From contig NZ_CP121194.1 in NCBI RefSeq assembly GCF_039993895.1, positions 2,418,001 to 2,482,000 of the forward strand: a stretch of DNA of 64,000 nt. Reading direction: 5' to 3'. The position numbers and the translations under genes were made by a program. This document shows positions 8,102 through 16,976 of this stretch, piece by piece. Every line of letters begins with the position of its first letter. Position 1 is the stretch's first letter. The stretch comes from Edaphobacter paludis (lineage in GTDB: Bacteria; Acidobacteriota; Terriglobia; Terriglobales; Acidobacteriaceae). The notes beneath the pieces are model-generated. The model had not been told where the DNA came from and ran no database searches. It worked only from the letters and a program-made list of their open reading frames with translations.

Positions 8102-8120
8102 AAATCTAATATTTAGATTT
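8102..8120. repeat. AT-rich perfect palindrome downstream of tRNA-Lys
   Basis: AAATCTAA-TAT-TTAGATTT: two 8-base arms around a 3-base centre, 11 bases after the tRNA. No T-run follows, so it is a weak terminator candidate; it also lies 112 bases before the metal-efflux operon and could be an operator for it. Function undetermined. Confidence 0.45.
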
Positions 8121-8231
8121 ATCCTTCAAGTGATGAATCTAGTGACATTAAATTCCAGCTTCATCCCCAAAATAATAATTCTGGACTAAACTAGGCCACA
8201 AGGTACGCAGGTTCTTTACCCTGCCTCAATC

Positions 8232-8510
8232 ATGGCTGAGCGAAAGCGGATCTGGCGAATGGTGATCCCAATAGCGCTTCTTGCGTTGTTGATGTGCACT
8301 ACGCTCGGGATGGTCTGGCATCACCATGCCACCACTTCTCCGGACACCTGCCCGATCTGCCATCTCGGCCATCTTGCTATCGAGCCCTCCGTAGCTAGCG
8401 TCCAGGTATACGTTCTGGTCCCCACAGGAATAGAACTTCAGTCTCAAAATGTTAGCTTCACGCCGGATTCCTCTCCCCGCCATATTCCCGCCCGCGCACC
8501 TCCCGCATAG
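8232..8510 (+). CDS. Small membrane-anchored Cys/His protein at head of metal efflux operon
   Basis: A 92-residue protein with a basic N-terminus, one hydrophobic segment at residues 10-28 (signal or anchor), then a cluster of metal-type ligands: HHH at about 30-32 and CPICHLGH at about 40-47. The rest is hydrophilic and Pro-rich. I do not recognise a named family. Its position 69 bases before a TolC-RND operon of divalent-metal type and the CxxCH arrangement suggest a periplasmic metal-binding accessory or sensor (inference). No strong ribosome site is visible. Confidence 0.6.
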   Translation: MAERKRIWRMVIPIALLALLMCTTLGMVWHHHATTSPDTCPICHLGHLAIEPSVASVQVYVLVPTGIELQSQNVSFTPDSSPRHIPARAPPA

Positions 8511-8579
8511 CTTTCGCATTTCTTCCGTGCTGCTCCAGCACGCCAATCGGTGTATCGACCTGTTGAAGAAGGCTGATTT

Positions 8580-9908
8580 ATGCGTCTACGGCGTCTGTAT
8601 TACCTAATTTTTCTAGTTCCCTTGTGTTTTTTTGGAGTAGCAGGTGCGCAGTCTCCGACCGCACAAAATCCGTCACCACCCGCACCGCAAGCGCATACGC
8701 TTGCCCAGAAGCCCGGCGCGGTCATCATCTCACTCGACGATGCAATTCAGATGGCGCTACAGCATAACCATAATCTGCTGGCTGCCCGCACTGGCATCGA
8801 GCAGAATCAAGCTGCGGAGATCACGGCGAATCTGCGCCCCAACCCCGTGATCTCAGGCGACTCGCAGTTTTTGCCGATCTTGCAGCCAAGCCAGTTCAGT
8901 GCGGATTACCTCGACACCACGGCACAGTTCGATCTCGGCCTCAGCTATCTGTTCGAACGCGGCAAGAAGCGGCAGCACCGTCTTCAGGCAGCCAAAGACC
9001 AGACCGCCGTGACGCGGGCGCAGGTGGCCGACACTGAGCGCAGCCTTACTTTCAACGTAGCCTCGCAGTTCATTAATGTCGAGCTTGCCGAATCGACGCT
9101 TGCCCTCGCGACCGAAGACCTCAAAAGCTTTCAGAACACCGTCGATATCGGCGAAGCGCGTTACAAGGCAGGAGACATCGGCGAGGGCGATCTTCTGAAG
9201 ATCAAGCTTCAGATGCTTCAGTTCCAGCAGGATGTGTCCACGGCGAAGCTCGCAAGGGTCCAGGGACTCTCCGATCTGCGGCAACTACTCGGATATGAAT
9301 CGATTGTTGCCGACTATGACGTCGCCGGATCGTTCGATTACCAACCCGTCAAGGGCAATCTGGAAGATTTTCAAGCAAAGGCCTTACAGAGCAGGCCGGA
9401 CCTGCAGGCAGCGCGGCTAGGAGTGGCCGCCGCGAACAGTCAGCATGATCTGCAAAAGGCGATAGGCAAACGGGATGTAACCGGCCAAGTGAGCTACTCG
9501 CACCTGAGCGACATCAATAACCTTTCCTTCTTCGGACAGATGGAGCTACCCATCTTCGACCGCAATCAGGGCGAGATAGCGCGCACCGGCTTTGCCATTT
9601 CACAGGCACAGGAACAGGAGAAGTTCGCGAACGGGCAGGTGCTGACGGACGTGAGAGACGCCTTTGAGAACCTGCGCACCAACGATCAAGTCGTCGGACT
9701 CTATCGTTCCGGATATCTCGACGAAGCGCAGCAATCTCGGGACATCAGCGAGTACGCCTACAAGCGCGGTGCGGCGAGCCTGCTCGATTTTCTTGACGCA
9801 GAGCGCAGCTATCGATCTACACAACTCGCGTATCGCCAGGCGCTTGCATCGTACTTGCTCGCGCTCGAACAGCTTCGTGAAGCGGTAGGAACCAGGAGCT
9901 TACCATGA
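8580..9908 (+). CDS. TolC family outer membrane channel (CzcC-like)
   Basis: A 442-residue outer membrane factor. A signal peptide of about 23 residues (hydrophobic LIFLVPLCFFGVAGA) is followed by a Pro-rich linker, the first OEP repeat beginning at ISLDDAIQMALQHNHNLLAART, and a second repeat at about residues 250-435. It would form the trimeric outer membrane exit duct of the RND pump encoded downstream. Its stop overlaps the start of the adaptor gene by 4 bases (ATGA), which indicates one transcript: channel, adaptor, pump. Confidence 0.9.
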   Translation: MRLRRLYYLIFLVPLCFFGVAGAQSPTAQNPSPPAPQAHTLAQKPGAVIISLDDAIQMALQHNHNLLAARTGIEQNQAAEITANLRPNPVISGDSQFLPILQPSQFSADYLDTTAQFDLGLSYLFERGKKRQHRLQAAKDQTAVTRAQVADTERSLTFNVASQFINVELAESTLALATEDLKSFQNTVDIGEARYKAGDIGEGDLLKIKLQMLQFQQDVSTAKLARVQGLSDLRQLLGYESIVADYDVAGSFDYQPVKGNLEDFQAKALQSRPDLQAARLGVAAANSQHDLQKAIGKRDVTGQVSYSHLSDINNLSFFGQMELPIFDRNQGEIARTGFAISQAQEQEKFANGQVLTDVRDAFENLRTNDQVVGLYRSGYLDEAQQSRDISEYAYKRGAASLLDFLDAERSYRSTQLAYRQALASYLLALEQLREAVGTRSLP

Positions 9909-11089
9909 CAACTGCACCGATCACGCGCCGCAATTTCAGAATTTCAGGTGCAATGGCGCTTATGTTCGCGTTGATGCTCACGGCCTGCAACTCAAAGGAC
10001 CGCGAACATGCAAGCCAGATGACGTCTTTTTCTGCAACTCCCTCGAAGTCTGCTACGCCGCAGCTCTTCACCATTCCGCAAGACCAAATGTCTCATGTAC
10101 AGGTCATCACGATTGAGCCAACCACTCTGACGAACACGCTTCGGCTTACGGGTACTGTCGCGTACAACGCGTTCAACACAACGCCGGTCATCACTCAGGT
10201 GGGCGGTCCAGTCAGCAGGATTCTGGCTGTGCCCGGGCAACACGTCAAAGCAGGCCAGCCAATGCTCGATGTGAGCAGTCCCGATTACTCACAGCTGCTG
10301 GGCTCTTATTTGAAAGCGTCTGATTCGTTCCGCCTGGCAGATAAAAACTACGCCCGCGCACAAGATCTCTATCAGCATCACGCCATCGCGGAACGCGATT
10401 TTGAGCAGGCTGAATCGGACCGCAACCAGGCTAGAGCGGACCTGAACTCGGCTGAGCAAGGCATGAAAATTCTCGGCATCAAGAATCCTGCCGATCTGGC
10501 GAAAGCCCCTTCTTCAGCGGAGATTCCGGTGCTTGCGCCCATCAGCGGAGAAGTAGTTGAGCGCCTCGTGTCACCCGGTCAGGTCGTACAGGCCGGCCAA
10601 ACACAGGCCTTTACGATCTCGAATCTTAGCACCGTATGGGTGCTCGCGAATGTCTACCAGACCAACCTTGCCTTCATCCGAAGCGGCGACAGCGTCGTTG
10701 TCCAGACCGACGCGTATCCCGGAAGCTTTCACGGACGAATCTCCTACGTTTCACCCGCGCTAGATCCGAATACAAGAACGCTGCAGGCGCGCATCGTCGT
10801 GGACAACCCAGGCGAGAAGTTAAAAAAGGATATGTACTGCAACGTCATTGTCACGGCAGGCAAGCTCTCAAATGTGATCGCAGTGCCTAATTCAGCCATT
10901 CTGCGCGATGACAATAATCAACCATTCGTCTATGTCGCGGGTGGCGCAAATCAATTTGGCAGGCACGATGTGGAATTAGGTGAAAGCCAGAATGGCCAGA
11001 CCCAAATTCTGAACGGCATTTCCGTTGGAGAAAGGGTTGTGGGCGATGGCAGCTTGTTTCTTCAGTTTGCTAATTCGCTGCAACACTGA
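9905..11089 (+). CDS. RND efflux periplasmic adaptor, lipoprotein (CzcB-like)
   Basis: A 394-residue membrane fusion protein. The N-terminus has a lipobox, LTAC with C28, so it is probably a lipoprotein anchored in the inner membrane. Domain order is barrel-sandwich/lipoyl half (VGGPVSRILAVPGQHVKAGQPMLDV around 97-120), alpha-helical hairpin (about 125-195), second lipoyl half (SGEVVERLVSPGQVVQAGQ), then beta-barrel and membrane-proximal domain. It links the TolC-like channel to the RND pump. No His-rich N-terminal metal-binding extension of the CzcB/CusB kind is apparent. Confidence 0.9.
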   Translation: MTTAPITRRNFRISGAMALMFALMLTACNSKDREHASQMTSFSATPSKSATPQLFTIPQDQMSHVQVITIEPTTLTNTLRLTGTVAYNAFNTTPVITQVGGPVSRILAVPGQHVKAGQPMLDVSSPDYSQLLGSYLKASDSFRLADKNYARAQDLYQHHAIAERDFEQAESDRNQARADLNSAEQGMKILGIKNPADLAKAPSSAEIPVLAPISGEVVERLVSPGQVVQAGQTQAFTISNLSTVWVLANVYQTNLAFIRSGDSVVVQTDAYPGSFHGRISYVSPALDPNTRTLQARIVVDNPGEKLKKDMYCNVIVTAGKLSNVIAVPNSAILRDDNNQPFVYVAGGANQFGRHDVELGESQNGQTQILNGISVGERVVGDGSLFLQFANSLQH

Positions 11090-11103
11090 GGAGGCGGCTT
11101 CGA

Positions 11104-14100
11104 ATGATTCATCATGTCGTCCAGTTCGCGTTGCGGCAACGCCTGTTAATCCTGCTGTTGGTAGCCTTCATTGCTATCGGCGGAGTGATCTCCTTCCACC
11201 ACATGCCAGTAGACGCTTACCCGGATCTCGCTCCTCCAATGGTAGAAATCATCACCCAATGGCCCGGTCATGCAGCCGAAGAGATCGAACGGCTGGTGAC
11301 CGTTCCGACTGAAGTTGAGATGAACGGCGTCCCAAAGATGTCGATCATGCGCTCGATTTCCCTCTATGGGCTCTCGGATGTCATTCTGACGTTCGACGAA
11401 GGGACGGATAACTATTTTGCTCGCCAGGAAGTCTTTATGCGACTTAGCGAAGTAACTTATCCGACGGGAGTGACACCTACACTTGCACCTCTGGCAAGCC
11501 CATCCGGTCTCGTCTATCGATACGCTCTGGAGAGCCCTGACCGCACACCGCAAGAGTTGAAGACATTTGAAGACTGGGTGATTGAGCGCGAATATAAACA
11601 GGTCCCCGGAGTCGCGGACGATTCCGGATTCGGCGGCACCGTCATGCAGTACCAGGTGCTTCTCGACCCGGCGAAACTTTACGCGTATCACCTCACCGTA
11701 CCGACGGTAATACAGCAACTCTCCGTCAATAATTCCAATGCTGGCGGCGGTTTTTACTCCCAAGGCAGTCAGATCTATTACGTTCGCGGCCTCGGGCTCA
11801 TTCGTGACACCTCCGACATCGGAAACGTCATCGTGGGAACGCAGAATGGCGTGCCGGTGCGTATCCGCGATATAGGAGAAGTTGTCATAGGACACGCTCC
11901 GCGGCTGGGCGAATTCGGCTTCAATAAAGAGGATGATGCGGTCGAAGGCGTCATCATGATGCGGCGCGGCGAACAAACGCAGAACGTCCTGACGGGCGTC
12001 GAAGCCAAGACCCAGCAACTCAACGACGGCATCCTTCCGCCCGATGTAAAAGTTCATCCCTTTTACGACCGCAGCGATCTCGTTCAACTGACCATCGACA
12101 CCGTCGAACACAACATGATGCTGGGGATGGCCCTTGTCCTCCTTGTCCTCATGGCCTTTCTGGTCAGCATTCGCGCCGCTGTTATCGTAGCGCTCGCCAT
12201 TCCACTCGCATTACTTTTTTCTTTTATCTTTCTGCATTTGCAAGGCATCGCTGCGAACTTGCTCTCCATCGGAGCCATTGATTTTGGAATTCTCATCGAT
12301 GGAACCCTGGTGATGGTAGAAAATATCTTCCGCGAACTGGGTGATCTGGAGGGACAGAGCTACGACCTCCATGAAGTAATACTCGCCGCAGCAAAGGACG
12401 TTGATCGTCCCATCTTCTATTCCGTGGCTGTCATCATCGCCGGCTATCTCCCCATCTACGCGCTCAGCGGCCCTTCAGGCAAGCTATTCAAGCCTATGGC
12501 GGACACGGTCTCGATCGCACTTGTAGGGGCGTTGATCTTAACGCTCACCTTCGTGCCGGTCATGTGCGCCTATTGGTTCAAAGGCGGCGTGCGCGAGCGG
12601 GCGAACAAGCCGTTTGAGTGGCTGCGCAAAAAGTATGCCGTCCAGCTCGACTGGTGCCTCGACCACCCAAAGGTCACAATGATCGTTTCCACACTGATCT
12701 TCGCCGCCACTCTCCTGCTCATCCCTTTCATCGGTGGAGAGTTCATGCCGCATCTCGACGAGGGCGCGCTATGGGTGCGCGCAACCATGCCTTATACGGT
12801 GTCGTTTGAGGAGGCAAGCAAGTTTTCGCCCCAAGTCCGCCATCTCCTGATGAGCTATCCAATGGTCACCGATGTTGGTTCCGAGCTTGGCCGCCCGGAC
12901 GACGGCACGGACCCCACCGGCTTCTTCAACGATGAGTTTTACGTAGGCCTCAAGCCTTACACCGACGCCTCCTGGAAGACGGGCGCGATCCACAACAAAG
13001 CCGAACTGACTGCGGACATTGAGAAACAGCTCCAGGCCTTTCCCGGCGTTATCTTCAATTACACTCAGCCCGCCGAAGATGCTGTGGATGAAGCGCTGAC
13101 AGGCCTCAAGAGCGCGCTCGCCGTAAAGATTTATGGACCAGATCTGAATGTCCTGCAAAGCAAGGCGCTGGAGATCAAACGCAGACTCTCACAGGTACCC
13201 GGCTTCTCGGAGTTGACCGTCGTTCGGGAGTTAGGCCAACCCAGCCTGCTGATTGATGTCGATCGCGACAAAATCGCCCGTTACGGCATCAACGTTGCGG
13301 ACGTCGAGGCAATTGTTCAAGCGGCTGTAGGCGGACAGGCGGCCACACAGGTCATTCAGGGCGAGAAGCTCTTCGATCTGGTGGTACGCATGAAACCCCA
13401 GTTCCGCGAAAATGCGCAGCAGATTGGTAATCTTCTTGTCGGCACGCCTACCGGTCAGCAGATTCCTTTGAGCGAACTCTCGAATATTCATGAGGCCGGC
13501 GGCGCATCGTTCATCTATCGCGAAAACAACTCCCGCTACATTGGAGTGCAGTACAGCATCGACGGGCGCGATCTTGAGAGCGCCGTGCTCGCCGGCCAAC
13601 GGTCCATCGCGGATATTGCAAAATCTCTCCCCCCGGGTTACCGACTCGCGTGGGGTGGCGAGTATGGCGAATTTCTTGAAGCAAAACATCAGATGGAATT
13701 CATCGGACCGCTCGCCTTGCTGATCATTTTTATGATCTTGTTTGCGCTCTACGGCAATTTTAAATTCCCGTTGACCATCGCGCTTGGCGTTCTTCTGACC
13801 GAACCTGTGGGCGCCCTCATCGCTCTCAAGTTGACGCATACGCCCTTCAGCGTTTCGTCAGGGCTCGGTCTCCTCGCTCTAATGGGCGTTTCAGTCGAGA
13901 CCGCAGTTATCCTGGTCTCATACATTAATAAATTGCGCCTCGAAGATAAAGACATCCGCACCGCAACTCGCGAGGCGTCGCTCCTGCGGCTGCGCCCGAT
14001 CATGATGACCGCCCTCGTCGCCTGTCTCGGACTCTTGCCCGCGGCGCTTTCCACCGGCATTGGCTCGGACACGCAGAAGCCATTTGCGATCGTAATCGTC

Positions 14101-14193
14101 GCTGGCCTTGTCTCGCGGCTCTTCCTTGGGTTTTTCGTTAATCCTGTACTGTACGAGATGGTCGCTCGGGATGGAGACGTCTTACAGGTATGA
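11104..14193 (+). CDS. Heavy-metal efflux RND transporter (CzcA/CusA family)
   Basis: A 1029-residue inner membrane proton antiporter with the usual two large periplasmic loops and 12 helices. Helix 4 reads DFGILIDGTLVMVEN at 393-407: D393, D399 and E406 match the DFG..VDG....EN signature of CzcA-type pumps for divalent cations rather than the silver/copper CusA type. AGGAGG sits upstream of the ATG, which is 15 bases after the adaptor stop. The metal exported (Co/Zn/Cd or Ni) cannot be settled from sequence. No metal regulator gene is adjacent. Confidence 0.92.
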   Translation: MIHHVVQFALRQRLLILLLVAFIAIGGVISFHHMPVDAYPDLAPPMVEIITQWPGHAAEEIERLVTVPTEVEMNGVPKMSIMRSISLYGLSDVILTFDEGTDNYFARQEVFMRLSEVTYPTGVTPTLAPLASPSGLVYRYALESPDRTPQELKTFEDWVIEREYKQVPGVADDSGFGGTVMQYQVLLDPAKLYAYHLTVPTVIQQLSVNNSNAGGGFYSQGSQIYYVRGLGLIRDTSDIGNVIVGTQNGVPVRIRDIGEVVIGHAPRLGEFGFNKEDDAVEGVIMMRRGEQTQNVLTGVEAKTQQLNDGILPPDVKVHPFYDRSDLVQLTIDTVEHNMMLGMALVLLVLMAFLVSIRAAVIVALAIPLALLFSFIFLHLQGIAANLLSIGAIDFGILIDGTLVMVENIFRELGDLEGQSYDLHEVILAAAKDVDRPIFYSVAVIIAGYLPIYALSGPSGKLFKPMADTVSIALVGALILTLTFVPVMCAYWFKGGVRERANKPFEWLRKKYAVQLDWCLDHPKVTMIVSTLIFAATLLLIPFIGGEFMPHLDEGALWVRATMPYTVSFEEASKFSPQVRHLLMSYPMVTDVGSELGRPDDGTDPTGFFNDEFYVGLKPYTDASWKTGAIHNKAELTADIEKQLQAFPGVIFNYTQPAEDAVDEALTGLKSALAVKIYGPDLNVLQSKALEIKRRLSQVPGFSELTVVRELGQPSLLIDVDRDKIARYGINVADVEAIVQAAVGGQAATQVIQGEKLFDLVVRMKPQFRENAQQIGNLLVGTPTGQQIPLSELSNIHEAGGASFIYRENNSRYIGVQYSIDGRDLESAVLAGQRSIADIAKSLPPGYRLAWGGEYGEFLEAKHQMEFIGPLALLIIFMILFALYGNFKFPLTIALGVLLTEPVGALIALKLTHTPFSVSSGLGLLALMGVSVETAVILVSYINKLRLEDKDIRTATREASLLRLRPIMMTALVACLGLLPAALSTGIGSDTQKPFAIVIVAGLVSRLFLGFFVNPVLYEMVARDGDVLQV

Positions 14194-14265
14194 GCGTTGC
14201 GGCGGTTTCTTCAGACTGTACCAGCCGACAGTCTCTAACGCGCTGCCAATCTCATCTGCTCAAAA

Positions 14266-14296
14266 ATCGTGCTCCTTCAAAATGAAGGAGCACGAT
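14266..14296 (+). terminator. Hairpin after the RND operon
   Basis: A perfect 13-base stem (ATCGTGCTCCTTC and its complement) with an AAAAT loop, 72 bases past the pump stop. The downstream flank is not T-rich, so termination efficiency is uncertain; it can fold on either strand and lies between convergent genes. Confidence 0.6.
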
Positions 14297-14336
14297 GCTC
14301 TTCTCGAAATAATGCCTACCTTACTCCGGTAGAAAA

Positions 14337-14897
14337 CTAGAAGGCATACGCGACGCCGAACGTTGTAACGAACGGACTCAACCCATGCGCCGGAAATCCA
14401 GGCGTTCCATAACTGGGCCACTTCTGCGCTTCGATGTCGATGGCACGGATATTGATATGCTGCGATGCGCGAAAATCTATACCGCCCCCCACTGAAAAGA
14501 CGCCGAAAGTATCGGTGTGGGGATGACGATAATAGCCGGTTTGGTACTCGAAACGCCCCAGCCCCCCGAGTGCCTTCACATAAGCGGTGAAGCGGTCCTG
14601 CCGTATCACAGAAAACCTCGGCCCAATAAGGTAGGTGTCCTCACCAATATCGGTCGGCGTCAGTACGTTGACCTGATGCACATCAGCCTCGAAACCAAAC
14701 CTGCGCCATAGATCGGCATCGGCATAGATCGTATAACCCTTGATATAAGTCGGACCATAGTCGGGAATCGCGAAGGTGAAACCTGCACCAACCTGTGCTC
14801 CCCCTACACGTGTGGCCATTGGAACGGCTTGCGCATGAGAGGCTATGGACAAGCCAAACACAAAAATAAATAAGCCAATCAATTGATGTCGTTTCAA
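14337..14897 (-). CDS. Outer membrane beta-barrel protein
   Basis: A 186-residue exported protein: signal peptide with a phenylalanine-rich core ending near SHAQA, then alternating amphipathic strands (GAQVGAGFTF, YTIYADADLWRRFGFEADV, YLIGPRFSVI, FTAYVKALGGLGRFEY) and a C-terminal aromatic residue (VAYAF), the pattern of an 8-strand OmpA/OmpX-like barrel. The start is TTG at 14897-14895 with a perfect GGAGG 7 bases upstream. Function beyond membrane structure is unknown. Monocistronic and convergent with the RND operon. Confidence 0.82.
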   Translation of the reverse strand: MKRHQLIGLFIFVFGLSIASHAQAVPMATRVGGAQVGAGFTFAIPDYGPTYIKGYTIYADADLWRRFGFEADVHQVNVLTPTDIGEDTYLIGPRFSVIRQDRFTAYVKALGGLGRFEYQTGYYRHPHTDTFGVFSVGGGIDFRASQHINIRAIDIEAQKWPSYGTPGFPAHGLSPFVTTFGVAYAF

Positions 14898-15092
14898 AGT
14901 AATACCTCCAGGAGAATTTCTGGAAATCCCGCTGAAGAAGTTAGAAGCGCCGCAGAGCTAACACGTTGCCCAACAATAATTTGCTATCTCCCACCAACAT
15001 TAATAGTGCAAGAATGCGACCAGTACCCAAGAAGCGAGACAACAGTAGCGATCTCAAGAGCGACAGTCATTTAGCAAAAAACAGACATGTAC
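14898..15092. other. Intergenic region between ubiD end and beta-barrel gene start
   Basis: 195 bases, AT-rich in the middle, containing the minus-strand promoter and leader of the beta-barrel gene. The Shine-Dalgarno GGAGG is at the 14905-14909 end. I see no terminator hairpin for the ubiD gene and no RNA gene. Confidence 0.4.
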
Positions 15093-16682
15093 TTATTCGA
15101 TCCCCAGCTTCTTCCATAGTGCATCAATATGCAACTTCACCTCGGGCGGCATCGTGAGCATCGCAGGCCATTGGCGCGCGAATCCCTCCGCGGGCCACTT
15201 TCGTGTGGCATCGATGCCCATCTTGCTTCCATAATTTGGCAAACGACTTGCATGGTCGAGAGAATCCACGGGTCCGAGTGTGAATTGAATGTCGCGCTCA
15301 GGATCAATGTTGTTGGTGGTGCGAAGGACCACTTCCGCAATGTCCTGCACATCGCAATCTTCATCGACGACGATGATGCATTTCGTAAACATCGCCTGTC
15401 CCATCGCCCAGATGCCATTCATCACCTTGCGCGCATGGCCGGCATAAGACTTTCTTATCGAGATGATCATGAGATTGTGAAATACCCCCTCAGGCGGAAG
15501 GTTCACATCCACTATTTCGGGCAGCGTCATCTGCATCAGCGGCAGAAAGATGCGCTCAACCGCCTTGCCCATCCATGCATCTTCCATCGGCGGCTTACCA
15601 ACGATCGTGGCCGCATAGACAGGCTGCTTGCGATGCGTAATCGCGGTAACGTGAAAGACCGGATAGTCGTCCTGCATCGTATAGAAACCAGTATGGTCGC
15701 CGAATGGCCCCTCGGTGCGGAGCTCGCCGAGTTGAACATAACCCTCAAGGATGTACTCCGCATGAGCAGGCACCTCCAGGTCAACAGTCTCCGCCTTCAC
15801 CAGTTCAACCGGCTTTTGTCGCAGGAAACCGGCGATCAAATACTCCTCGACCTCGGGAGGCGCCGGGACAATCGCCGAAAACGTAGTTGCGGGATCTGTG
15901 CCAATCGCCACCGCGACCTCCATGCGGTCGTTGCGAATCTTCGTCAGCGTAGTCGCATTCAGCGTCTCCAGCGAAGCAGCCGCAGCCGTTCCTCCTGCGG
16001 TCAGCGCCATCAGATCGACACCGCTCGCAGCATCAGGCGTCGTGGCCCGCAACCGGTCACGCATATGTTCAGCAGCAACCTTCTGTCGCTGCCAGTGCAT
16101 CCCTGTTGTCTTACCGTCGTACACCTGCATACGGTACATCCCGACGTTGCGTTTGCCTGACTTCGGGTCACGCGTAATCACGCACGGCAGCGTGATGAAC
16201 CGGCCGCCATCCTGAGGCCACGTCTTCAAAATCGGAATATCAAGAAGATTGACGTCCTCTCCACGATGAATCACTTCTTTGCAAGGCGCGTCTTTTGCAG
16301 AAATAAGCTTCGGGAAAAAGCTGCCAACCTCAGCCAGCTTCGGCAACATCTTCAGTTTGTCGATAAAGCTCGTCGGCGAAACCGGATGCAGCAACTCACG
16401 AATGCGACCTGCGATGTCATCGAGCGAGTCGGTCTCGAGCGCCATCTTCATCCGGCGTTCACTGCCGAACTGGTTCATCAACACTCGCGCCTTCGGATAG
16501 CCTTTGACATTCTCAAACAGCAAAGCCGGTCCGCCGGCCTTCGCCGTGCCACGCCCCAGTTTTGCGGCACGGTCGGCAATCTCTGCCATCTCAAGAATCG
16601 GATCGACCTCAGCCGTGATGCGCTTCAGTTCTCCAGCCTTTTCGAGCTGCTTTATCCAGTCGCGAAGATCGCTATAGGCCAA
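15093..16682 (-). CDS. UbiD family decarboxylase (possible menaquinone decarboxylase)
   Basis: A 529-residue UbiD/MqnL-family prenylated-FMN decarboxylase. Hallmarks include an N-terminal YSDLRDWIKQLEKAGELKRI, the middle segment EGPFGDHTGFY, and KSYAGHARKVMNGIWAMGQ followed by DEDCDVQDIAEV near the C-terminal third. In organisms using the futalosine route a UbiD homologue (MqnL) decarboxylates 1,4-dihydroxy-6-naphthoate; the presence of mqnD at 7034 favours this over ubiquinone synthesis (inference). The start is TTG at 16682-16680, with GGAG 7 bases upstream; the ATG inside that ribosome site is followed immediately by a stop. No ubiX prenyltransferase is in the window. Confidence 0.86.
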   Translation of the reverse strand: MAYSDLRDWIKQLEKAGELKRITAEVDPILEMAEIADRAAKLGRGTAKAGGPALLFENVKGYPKARVLMNQFGSERRMKMALETDSLDDIAGRIRELLHPVSPTSFIDKLKMLPKLAEVGSFFPKLISAKDAPCKEVIHRGEDVNLLDIPILKTWPQDGGRFITLPCVITRDPKSGKRNVGMYRMQVYDGKTTGMHWQRQKVAAEHMRDRLRATTPDAASGVDLMALTAGGTAAAASLETLNATTLTKIRNDRMEVAVAIGTDPATTFSAIVPAPPEVEEYLIAGFLRQKPVELVKAETVDLEVPAHAEYILEGYVQLGELRTEGPFGDHTGFYTMQDDYPVFHVTAITHRKQPVYAATIVGKPPMEDAWMGKAVERIFLPLMQMTLPEIVDVNLPPEGVFHNLMIISIRKSYAGHARKVMNGIWAMGQAMFTKCIIVVDEDCDVQDIAEVVLRTTNNIDPERDIQFTLGPVDSLDHASRLPNYGSKMGIDATRKWPAEGFARQWPAMLTMPPEVKLHIDALWKKLGIE

Positions 16683-16976
16683 TTACATCTCCTGCCACGG
16701 CGCACCGCGGTCGAAAATCTATGGTAACGGTTTCGGAAGAAACAAAGAGCACTCTTGCCACCCTTGGACTTCAGGATGCTAGAGGTACCCCCTCCCCCCC
16801 CCACAAAGCATGCAAAGTATTCAAAACATGTAACTTAATGCCGGACTTATGATGCAAAGTACTGATTTTACGGAAGTTTTTGACGCAAAGTATTGCATTC
16901 ATACGACTTAGCCTCGCTTGCGAAAGAGCGCAGCGAAGAAAAACATATTGAATATGATCTTGCCCCCGTCTTTCAA
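16683..16976. promoter_or_regulatory. 294-base leader region of the ubiD gene with phased repeats
   Basis: Lies between two minus-strand genes and serves as the upstream region of the ubiD gene. It holds three copies of a 12-base sequence (see the repeat entry), an uninterrupted run of nine C at 16794-16802 next to a second C-run, and AT-rich DNA at 16930-16980. A short frame reading across the repeats exists but has no protein-like features. Likely a regulatory region rather than a gene. Confidence 0.5.
16810..16894 (-). repeat. Three direct copies of RYGCAAAGTAYT, 42 and 31 bases apart
   Basis: Copies at 16810-16821 (ATGCAAAGTATT), 16852-16863 (ATGCAAAGTACT) and 16883-16894 (ACGCAAAGTATT). 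On the strand of the ubiD gene they read AATACTTTGCAT-like. Offsets of 42 and 31 bases are four and three turns of B-DNA, so all copies face the same side of the helix, as in an operator array. The protein that would bind is unknown. Confidence 0.6.

Noticed and set aside
8015..8120. tRNA-Lys as an integration site of a mobile element
   Set aside because: No integrase, no displaced copy of the tRNA 3' end and no change in gene character on either side.
16794..16802. Run of nine C as a phase-variable contingency tract
   Set aside because: It lies in a leader more than 100 bases before the ubiD start and not within a coding frame or promoter spacer that I can identify.
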